NCBI GenBank assembly: GCA_025201705.1
Contig: MU617410.1
Span: forward strand, 1 to 13,724
DNA: 13,724 nucleotides
Direction of reading: 5' to 3'
DNA from: Dissophora ornata
Taxonomy: Eukaryota > Mortierellomycota > Mortierellomycetes > Mortierellales > Mortierellaceae
Shown: piece after piece, positions 1-6,645 of the stretch
How the letters are laid out: each line of letters begins with the position of its first letter
Numbering within the stretch: position 1 is the stretch's first letter
Notes under the pieces: model-generated
Told to the model about the DNA's origin: nothing
Database searches by the model: none
The model's input: only the letters and a program-made list of their open reading frames with translations
Program-made: the position numbers and the translations under genes

Positions 1-425
1 AAAAAAAAAGACGTTCCAATGCTATCCTGACCCGATCGGTCCCAGTCAATTGCTCTTCTCTCTTTCTCTCTTTCTCTCACACCCCTTTTCGTCAACAGAG
101 GAGGAATGTCTGCCCCTCCCGATTTCATTACGATGGGATACGGTCGATCCTTTGTGCCTTCCCCTCGTTCTTCTCTCTCTCCCTTTTAATCCCTACCCTT
201 TGCCCCTTCCCCTGGAGAAAGCGAAAACAACACCAAAGTCCAAAGGCTGCAAAATTAACACCAGTCTTGCGAACAATGGCATGGAGAGTGGGGGTTTTTT
301 TCTTCTTCTTGACATCAATCATTCGCTTGTCTGCGTCTTATGTGTCATAAATATATAGCTGGGAAAACATCTGCTCTGTTTTATTTGCATCGCTTCCGCA
401 CACAAAGAACCAATCTCGCCAACAT
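1..425. other. Intergenic region downstream of RPL21
   Basis: No gene is supported here. The stretch lies beyond the RPL21 stop codon. It has a pyrimidine-rich part (about 50-200, CT-rich on the plus strand) and A/T-rich sequence. Open frames in it encode only low-complexity Leu/Pro/Ser-rich or Lys-rich peptides without recognisable motifs. TTTATT at 380-385 reads AATAAA on the minus strand, about 40 nt past the RPL21 stop, and is a plausible poly(A) signal for that gene. Confidence 0.6.
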
Positions 426-1679
426 TTAGACAAGGGCTAAATACAGACACGCACAAAAAGAAAAGAGGGTTGATTGTCAGTTCCATGATCCTCGTTTTTT
501 TTTGTCCGTCTTACTCATATTACAAAAAACAACAACATAGAACTTACTGTCGTAGGGGATGGGGTTGAGGGTGGTGGGGATGTTGTGCTTGGTAGAGACG
601 AAGCGGGCCTCACGGGGCTGGACGGGCTGTCTCTTCAAGTTAACCTTGACACCATCAGTCTTGGCCTGCAACTTGGCTGCGGCGTTCTCCTTGACGCGGC
701 GCAAGAAGTCGTCACGGCACTTGGAGTGCTTGATGTGCTCAACACGGATGTTGACGCGCTTCTCAAGGAAACGGTTGCCGACCTTCTTGTTGATGATGAT
801 ACCAACAGCGGACTTGGTCACGTTGTAGATGATACCAGTGCGTCTGTTGAAGGACACGGAGCAGAAGAGAAGAAACAGTTGTTAGTGTTTAATATTCCTC
901 GATATTCCGTTTTTTTTTCGATTATCAAATTGCATGGCAAGGATCCTGAGGCGCACAATAGAGGATGAAGGATAAGAGTTGGCGTTGGTGGCGAAGAGAG
1001 TCGTGCTGTGTTTCAGTCCTGAAAGCTTAGGAGGCTGCGGGTTTCGTCCTAGCAGTAAGAGTGCTGCTCGTCCCACGCAATTATGGGAATAGCGTCACCA
1101 CGGCTGTAATACTGTGTCGATCCTGCAGGACGGCTTTAAATATGCGAAAAGTGCCGTTGAAAAGGGCACGTGTAGTTCCCAGCCGTAGATTCGTTTTCAG
1201 AATCCCAAATGTCGGAAATCCACCATGGATCAGCCAAAGGGATCAAAGTCTCCTCATGACATGAGCTGACTTTTACTGATTGAATCGACGATCCTGACGA
1301 GTGGAATCCAGATCAGATGACTTGAGTAATCACGAATCTGAGATCAAAAGGATCCTCCTCCTGATTAATTACTGATTGCTTTCCTGAAAACTCGAAATTC
1401 CTGTAACGAGCGATGCGATGCCCTGTGCGCCTCTATAAATCCGTGATATTGTCCTCCCTGTCCAATTGAACGGCAAAAAAGACGGCTTGAGGAGACGTAC
1501 CCGTGGTAGAACTTGTGGGGCATACCCTTGTGGATAGCACCGTTGGCCTTGATGTCAACAATATCGCCAACCTTGTAGGTCTTCAGGTAGGTGGTAAGCT
1601 TGATGGGCAAACCATGCTCCCTGAAGTTACGGGCGAACATGTGGCGGGTGCGAGCACGGATACCATAGGAGTGAGGCAT
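426..1679 (-). CDS. RPL21: 60S ribosomal protein L21 (eL21), three exons
   Basis: This is a structural protein of the large cytosolic ribosomal subunit. On the minus strand the coding exons are 1679-1501, 843-548 and 436-426, joined in frame into 161 aa, the usual eL21 length of about 160. The N-terminus [15 protein letters not shown], the central [13 protein letters not shown] and GMPHKFYHG, and [10 protein letters not shown] are hallmark eL21 segments; the start resembles the fission yeast protein. The donor GTACGT (1500-1495) follows CAC GG and the acceptor CAACAG precedes A CGC ACT, restoring Gly-Arg-Thr. The second donor GTAAGT (547-542) follows GAC A and the acceptor TATTTAG precedes CC CTT GTC TAA, giving the C-terminus YDTLV. 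Reading through that donor would add an unrelated hydrophobic tail, so the 11-nt last exon is preferred. Introns are 657 and 111 bp. The gene is divergent from RPS9. The family call is near certain; the last exon is inferred from splice consensus and the family-like ending. Confidence 0.95.
844..1500 (-). other. Long first intron of RPL21 (657 bp)
   Basis: This intron is five to six times longer than most others in the window. It begins GTACGT and ends CAACAG on the minus strand. It contains two separate imperfect hairpins: 1130-1186 (outer 6-bp stem ACGGCT/AGCCGT, inner 5-bp stem GTGCC/GGCAC) and 1036-1079 (outer arm TGCGGG pairing with CCC and CGCA around a bulge, inner AGCAG/CTGCT). No clear C/D boxes were found, and the hinge and ACA spacing do not fit a standard H/ACA snoRNA. 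No coding potential is evident. Confidence 0.7.
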
Positions 1680-1718
1680 GATGAATCAATTCTGTTGAGG
1701 GCGAGAAGGAGGAAGACC

Positions 1719-1746
1719 AAAAAAAAAAAAAAAAAAAAAAAAAAAA
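1719..1746. repeat. 28-nt poly(A) tract upstream of RPL21
   Basis: An uninterrupted run of 28 A on the plus strand, followed by GAAAAAG, lies 40 bp before the RPL21 start. On the gene's own strand it is a T run leading into CT-rich sequence and CTCAACAG just before the ATG. It may act as a nucleosome-excluding tract, or as the polypyrimidine tract of a 5' UTR intron. The exact length may be affected by sequencing error. Confidence 0.8.
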
Positions 1747-2238
1747 GAAAAAGAGTATGAGAAAATGGGCATAAATTCGCCATGTTCCTTTTTTCCCGGT
1801 CCATTTTGATGAAATCCGATTCATGACGTCTGTTGAGGCATGAATGATGGGCGAATCCAAGTGCAGGGATGATGATGTTGGTGGATGGGATGCTGTTTCC
1901 TGGGATGATCGCTCCATCCACTCCTGTCGAGCCTTCTGTTTTTCCCCCCAATTCCATGCGCAGATCACTCGGATCTATAGGCCGTACCCTAAAGAGGTCA
2001 AGAAAGAAAGGAGGGAATCAAAACAAACCGAGTGCGGGATAACACTTAAGCTGCAATGGGCCAACATCAAAAATTTCTTCGTGGATCGTGATTGGCCATA
2101 TCACAAGCGCGGTTCTAAGACGTGGGCCCAGTACATATTCAGTCCCCTCGGATTTCAATTGCAATCCGCGTACGTTGAATGCAACAAACAAAAGCCACTG
2201 CAAAAAAGCTAATCTTTTAGTCTTGGATGCTGATTCGC

Positions 2239-2271
2239 CAGTAATACCCAGAGGCTGGCCGGGTATTACTG
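2239..2271. repeat. 11-bp perfect inverted repeat in RPS9 promoter or leader
   Basis: CAGTAATACCC (2239-2249) and GGGTATTACTG (2261-2271) are exact reverse complements separated by 11 nt. The element sits about 125 bp before the RPS9 exon 1 donor and directly abuts the CC(A/T)6GG element. It could be a binding site for a dimeric factor or a leader hairpin. Confidence 0.8.
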
Positions 2272-2281
2272 CCATATATGG
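2272..2281. promoter_or_regulatory. Candidate CArG box (MADS-factor site)
   Basis: CCATATATGG is an exact match to the CC(A/T)6GG consensus bound by SRF/Mcm1-type MADS-box proteins. It lies in the RPS9/RPL21 intergenic region immediately next to an inverted repeat. Binding is not shown by sequence alone. Confidence 0.45.
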
Positions 2282-2394
2282 CGATTATTTGTTGATTGTT
2301 TTCTTTTTCCTCCCCCCCTGTGCTCTGCAAGCATAAGAGATCTTGCCCTGCTACAACCCAAGCGAGATCCTTCTCTTTCCATCAGTTTTTAGCC

Positions 2395-3226
2395 AGTAAG
2401 TCAAGGATTGCTCTTCCAAGCATTGGCTATTCGTTGCCTGTCGCTGTTCATTATACCGATCGGAGAATCATCGCAGCGAAATTACATTGCTCGACATCGG
2501 TGCACTCTCTCTGTCACGACAACCCATGAACAGAGGCGATGAACAGTGACAGGATGAGAGCTTGGAAACCATAGGAAGCCAGTACTCTGGATGAGTTGCC
2601 GCAGTATCACTAAACAAAATACTCCATATCTGATTCGTGTTTTTGCAGTGCCTTCCGGAGCTCCCAAGAACTGCTCAAAGACCTACAAGGTCCCCCGTCG
2701 TCCCTTCGAGGCCGCTCGTCTCGACCAGGAGTTGAAGCTCGTCGGAGAGTACGGTCTCCGCAACAAGCGTGAGATTTGGCGCATTGGTTTCACCCTGTCC
2801 AACATTCGTCGTGCTGCCCGTGAGCTCCTCACCTTGGAGGACAAGGATCCCCGTCGTCTCTTCGAGGGTAACGCCTTGATTCGCCGCTTGGTCCGCATTG
2901 GTGTCTTGGACGAGGACAAGATGAAGTTGGATTACGTCTTGGCCTTGAAGATTGAGGATTTCTTGGAGCGTCGCCTCCAGACCCAGGTCTTCAAGCTCGG
3001 TCTTGCCAAGTCCATTCACCACGCCCGTGTCTTGATCCGTCAGCGTCACATTCGCGTCGGCAAGCAGGTCGTCGACATTCCCTCGTTCGTCGTCCGTCTC
3101 GACTCCCAGAAGCACATTGACTTCTCCCTCACCTCCCCCTATGGTGGTGGACGTGCCGGTCGTGTTAAGAGAAAGCGCGCCGCTGCTGCTGCCAGCAAGG
3201 GTGACGCTGAGGAGGATGAGGAATAA
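2395..3226 (+). CDS. RPS9: 40S ribosomal protein S9 (uS4), start codon split by intron
   Basis: uS4 is an early-binding protein of the small ribosomal subunit, involved in 16/18S rRNA folding and decoding fidelity. The model joins base 2395 (A) to 2649-3226, giving 192 aa. Donor GTAAGT (2396-2401) follows A, and TTTTTGCAG (to 2648) precedes TG CCT TCC, so splicing creates the ATG. The protein starts [20 protein letters not shown], in line with the fungal family. Hallmarks include the RRAARELLT and [18 protein letters not shown] segments and an S4 RNA-binding domain at about residues 106-170 ([40 protein letters not shown]). The C-terminus is Lys/Arg/Ala-rich and ends in an acidic tail. An ATG at 2591 is in frame with exon 2, so an intron-retaining RNA could encode a form carrying 19 different leading residues. 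The family is certain; the exon 1 junction is inferred from consensus and from the matching N-terminus. Confidence 0.93.
2396..2648 (+). other. RPS9 intron (253 bp) with long pairable stem
   Basis: The intron runs from GTAAGT to TTTTTGCAG, with a likely branch site CTGAT at 2630-2634 or a more distant CACTAAAC at 2608-2615. Bases 2437-2451 and 2539-2553 can form 15 consecutive RNA base pairs, 14 Watson-Crick plus one G-U, extendable by U2452-G2538. The 86-nt inner part includes a further 6-bp pairing (2455-2460 with 2496-2501). ATGAACAG occurs twice (2526-2533 and 2539-2546), so the left arm has an alternative partial partner. Confidence 0.8.
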
Positions 3227-3607
3227 ACGCCTGAACCACCTTTTATTGGTTTCTAATTTGACCTTTGAAAAAAAGACCCATTATTGTCCCCATCTCTATT
3301 GAATGTTGTGAAAGCAAGCTTGTTGGAGCAATTGAACTCTTGATATATGATGAATTAGAGAACTGTTAGTGATAATTATGATCTGGTTGATTTTCGTGTT
3401 CAAAGTTACACACTCTACCACTCTACTACGTTAACTATCCTGTAGGTTTGGGAGAGCAAATAAAGTTGCCATGGGAGCGGAGGCAGTCACAAAAAAAAGA
3501 AAAAAAAAAGAAAATGAAAACAAAGCTTCCCAGGTCTGAACTAAAAGCGGTCGAACCTGCATCTCATCCTTTCACGCTCCCTCATTCCTTTATAATCATA
3601 TATAAAC
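3227..3607. other. RPS9 to NOP6-like intergenic region
   Basis: This stretch holds the RPS9 3' end and the promoter of the NOP6-like gene. An AATAAA lies at 3459-3464, about 230 nt past the RPS9 stop. CAGTCACA lies at 3484-3491, followed by an A-rich stretch. No gene is supported. Confidence 0.6.
3484..3491 (+). promoter_or_regulatory. HomolD-like box
   Basis: CAGTCACA is identical to the HomolD core promoter box known from fission yeast ribosomal protein genes. It lies 117 bp upstream of a ribosome-biogenesis gene start. An 8-mer can occur by chance in a window of this size, so the call is weak. Confidence 0.3.
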
Positions 3608-4908
3608 ATGGCCGCAGAAAAATTGACAAAGAAGCAGAAGAAGGCTGGCGAGTTCAGGGTCAAGAAGAGAAAGCTCGACGACAGTATCGCTGACGTGCCC
3701 GAGGAAGATACCCCCGAGAACAACAACAACGACACCATCAAGGAGAAGAAGGCAAAGACATCATCATCATCAAAGAAGGACAGCAAAGATAGTAGCAAAA
3801 AGGATGACAAGGAGGCAACTGCTGACTCAACCCCAATTGATGGCACCAAGAAGCGCAGAAGAGGCAAGGGATCCAACAAAGAGGAGGTCAAGGATGAGAC
3901 AACAAAGGAGGCTGGTGAGGCTACCACTGCTACCCCTGCTGCGAAGGTGCAACCCAAGAACCAAAAGCTTATTGTCTTTGTCGGTATGTTTTGGGGCCAA
4001 ATGGGTCCCCTCAGGGCACTTGGATTTGCTCAGTAATCAATCCATGTCGTCGCAAAAAAAAAACGAGCTTGAAAGCTTACTCCAACTCGTCTCTGTCTTC
4101 GTTATAGGTAATCTCCCATTTAATATCACCAAGGAGCAATTGGAGAAGCATTTCGAGAGCTGCGGTATGTCCCAACTGTGGCAGAACGGTGCATGTGGTA
4201 GATCATTTCTGTGGTTATCGGGGGATCTTATGCAGAGTTAACTAAATGGCTCATCACCGTCGGTTGACAATACTGTAGGCAAGATCTCGTCAGTGCGTGT
4301 TCAGACAGATAAGGTGACAGGAAAGGGCAAAGGATTCGCATTCATGGAGTTCCCGGAAGTAGAGTCCATGCAGGTAACGTGCAGTGATCGGTTATCAATG
4401 TACTGACTGTGGTCTATCATCCTATACATGCCCAATTCTGACAGTCCACGACTATCCCCCCTTTTTACTCTTGTTTGACCGTTTCTAGAAAGCATTATAC
4501 TTCAACAAGACGCTGATCAAGGAGAGACCCATCAATGTCGAGCTGACAGCTGGAGGCGGTGGAAACAAGAGTGCTGGCAGGAAAAAAAAGATTGCTGACA
4601 AGAACGAGGCATTGAACGAAGAACGCGTAAGTAACTTTTCAGTATCCAAGGCGGTGTAGAGAATCAAGTCAAGTCATCCTTCTGTAATCGTTGTTCTAAA
4701 ATGTACCGACCCCCCTCTCTGTTGTCTATAGCGCAAGGTCCATGAGAAGCACATTGCACCGGCCAAGGAAGCCAAGTCGTCATACGCTGCAGCCAACCCA
4801 CCTGTAGTCCAGAAGGCTGCGCCCAAGAACATCAAGAAGCCCTACGAAATCAGTGGTGCCAACTCGATCTCAGTGGAGGGTCTTGCTTCGCGTCTTCGCA
4901 AAGCATAA
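3608..4908 (+). CDS. NOP6: Nop6-like RRM protein of 40S subunit biogenesis
   Basis: The predicted role is an RNA-binding nucleolar protein of early (90S) pre-ribosomes, as for budding yeast Nop6. Five exons (3608-3983, 4108-4164, 4279-4373, 4489-4626, 4732-4908) join in frame to 280 aa; introns are 124, 114, 115 and 105 bp. Residues 1-118 are Lys/Ser/Asp/Glu-rich with nuclear-localisation-like basic clusters and begin with LTKKQKKAGEFR, resembling the yeast start. A single RRM spans about 120-196: RNP2-like LIVFVGNLPF at 121-130 and RNP1 KGFAFMEF at 162-169. It is followed by ERPINVELTAGGGGNKSAG, which closely resembles the corresponding yeast Nop6 stretch, and then by a basic tail ending in RLRKA. 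The ATG (AAACATGGCC) is chosen because no other in-frame Met occurs before the RRM. The gene follows RPS9 on the same strand. The RRM is certain; the Nop6 assignment is strong but rests on recognition without a search. Confidence 0.87.
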
Positions 4909-5873
4909 AAACTAGCGGATTAAAAAACTACTACAGCATTGACCATTGCATTTTTCATTACTCTATAAATACCATTCTTATTACCGCACCTACGTTTCCT
5001 GAAAGAAGATGTGATACGAGTTGGCGCAACATCCTTTTTGTCACATGCCTGTGGATGTGTGCACCCGTCGGAAGCCGCGTTTTGAATTCCCGTTAGGCTT
5101 CCAAGCACGCTACTGTAGGGTGCCTTTTTTTTTTTTTTTTCCTTCCCGGTTCATTTGTGTGACACGCCGTCGAATGTCAGGGAAAGATCAGAGATGGTAA
5201 AAACGCGCTCAACACCAACAATGACATCTTTAGTTGTTGTTGTTGTTTGTGATCTGTGTCTCGAACCATGGTCCATGGTAAGAACAAAAAAACCTTGTGT
5301 GACCATTGGCCCAGAACTCTCTTATGTTAGTTAACACAGCTTTTTCAGGTATCATATGCCTGCTTGCTTATTCTTGACGGGTCTTTTTCTACATCGTCTG
5401 CATATCTACATTCTACTGTACATGTACTGTACTCTCCCCCCCCCACGTGAATGATAAAAGAGGTTGAGAAGGCTGTGGCTGGCTCCCCTTTCCCGCCTTG
5501 CACTGGGTTGCACCATCTTCCTTTGTCACCACAGGGCGATGCTTGGTTTGGATTATAACGGAGCTTATTCATAGCTCGCGATATACATGTGCCATTGTAT
5601 CACTCGCAACTAAATCCACTTTCATGGTCCATCTCGTTGCTTTGCGAGGAATGATCATACATATATGGCGTTGACCCAGAAGAGCTCTAAATTACTATTT
5701 GACAAATGAGCAACTGAAGCTGAAGCGCCGTTCTTTTGCTAAAGTTCTTGAATCGCTCTACTACTACTGGCGTCAATTGCCATATAGCCTATTGAAATTT
5801 CTGCAGTCTGTGCAGATGAACCTCACGCAATGTTCGTTGAACAATTGAAAGAAGGAAGAAAAGAAAAAAAAAA

Positions 5874-5890
5874 GGGGGGGGGAGGGAGGG
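5874..5890 (+). other. Potential G-quadruplex motif
   Basis: Nine G, A, GGG, A, GGG provides four G3 runs with loops of one to three bases, directly after an A-rich stretch. It is about 600 bp upstream of the ATG4 start. Folding is only a possibility. Confidence 0.35.
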
Positions 5891-5990
5891 TTCGAGCTTT
5901 GAAGCGTAAGAATCATGGTGGCGAAAAGGCCAACGCAGAGAGGTAAAAAGGCATGCTCTGCAAAACGCCATGCTTGACAAGGTCAAGAGT

Positions 5991-6026
5991 CGACCGTTGG
6001 AGCAAAGAATTGAATCTCAACGGTCG
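5991..6026. repeat. 9-bp inverted repeat upstream of ATG4
   Basis: CGACCGTTG (5991-5999) and CAACGGTCG (6018-6026) are exact reverse complements with an 18-nt spacer, about 470 bp before the ATG4 start codon. It is a possible factor-binding pair. Confidence 0.6.
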
Positions 6027-6240
6027 CTTTTTCTATTGCGTTTTTTCATGCATCAAAAGAATGAAAAGCACGGGTAACCTTGGGCTAACGAAGTTTAATG
6101 TTCGCATCTCTTTTTTTTTTCCCGCTCTAATCTGTAAGCACGCGCTTCCCTTGCTGAGGGGAGAAAGGGGCCAAAAAGAAGGAAAGATAGTGAACCAAAG
6201 AATGCTTCCTGCATACACCTCCCATCGTCCTTGAATCTCG

Positions 6241-6267
6241 TCATTCACCTCATTCACCTCATTCATT
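6241..6267 (+). repeat. Short tandem repeat in ATG4 leader
   Basis: A 9-bp unit TCATTCACC occurs twice exactly and a third time as TCATTCATT, in CT-rich sequence 225 bp or more before the ATG4 start codon, probably in the 5' UTR or core promoter. Confidence 0.7.
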
Positions 6268-6491
6268 TCCTTCGCTCTCTCTTCCACTCGTTCCCTCTCT
6301 CATTCACTCTCACGAGCACAGTCTCTGGAAGGATAGAAACACCTGTTTGTTTTGCAATAAAACAAGCAAGGAGAAAAAGACCTCGCTCCTTGAAGCACAC
6401 TTGCTTGCTCATTCAACAACAACAACAACAAAAAAAACTTCACTCACACTCCCCTCATTCACACACTGGCACCTTGCCTGGCAGCAGGCTG

Positions 6492-6607
6492 ATGGATCCT
6501 CGTCTCATATTAAGTCGAAGCCGCAGCCAGAAGAATCTGCAGCCGCAGCCAGCCTATGATCCTTTCTCGAGAAGCGTCGAGGATCACGGTCAACGAGCGA
6601 TACACAA

Positions 6608-6645
<38 letters not shown>

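Larger units (their letters stand above)
1680..2394. promoter_or_regulatory. Shared divergent promoter region of RPL21 and RPS9
   Basis: The region lies between the RPL21 start codon and the last base of RPS9 exon 1. It contains a 28-nt A run (1719-1746), an 11-bp inverted repeat (2239-2271), a perfect CC(A/T)6GG element (2272-2281) and pyrimidine-rich sequence at about 2298-2322, where RPS9 transcription could begin. The RPS9 5' leader occupies its right end. Open frames here look non-coding. Co-regulation of two ribosomal protein genes from one intergenic space is an inference from the layout. Confidence 0.6.
4909..6491. other. Intergenic region, ATG4 promoter and leader
   Basis: No gene is supported across this 1.6-kb stretch; short open frames have no recognisable content. 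It holds a 16-nt T run (5125-5140), a CACGTG E-box (5444-5449) after a C run, a G-rich motif (5874-5890), a 9-bp inverted repeat (5991-6026), two AGGGG elements (6157-6161 and 6166-6170, the yeast stress-element core) and a TCATTCACC repeat. From about 6206 to 6491 there is no ATG, and the sequence is CT-rich then CAA-rich, consistent with an ATG4 5' leader. Confidence 0.55.

Noticed and set aside
50..358. Plus-strand open frame of about 100 codons
   Set aside because: It is CT-rich low-complexity sequence downstream of RPL21 with no motif and an unconvincing composition.
1300..1345. Plus-strand C/D-like element in the RPL21 intron
   Set aside because: It is antisense to the host gene, too short, and the C box is imperfect.
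2520..2648. C/D-box snoRNA in the RPS9 intron (GCGATGA … CTGA)
   Set aside because: The C box deviates from RTGATGA and the flanks of C and D show no terminal stem.
3590..3607. TATATAAA as a TATA box for the NOP6-like gene
   Set aside because: It ends one base before the ATG. A start site 30 bp or more downstream would lose the only usable Met, so it is more likely A/T-rich leader.
3541..3957. Minus-strand open frame opposite the NOP6-like first exon
   Set aside because: It is the mirror of Lys/Asp-rich codons, giving Ser/Phe/Leu runs without motifs.
5230..5340. Minus-strand tRNA suggested by GGTTCGAGAC (B-box-like)
   Set aside because: The T-arm does not pair, no proper A box lies upstream, and no cloverleaf can be drawn.
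6231..6491. Extension of ATG4 to an earlier start at 6231
   Set aside because: The codon at 6231 is TTG. There is no ATG in this stretch, and the sequence looks like a CT- and CAA-rich leader.
6347..6559. Upstream ORF overlapping the ATG4 start
   Set aside because: It begins with TTG and contains no ATG, so it is not a credible uORF.
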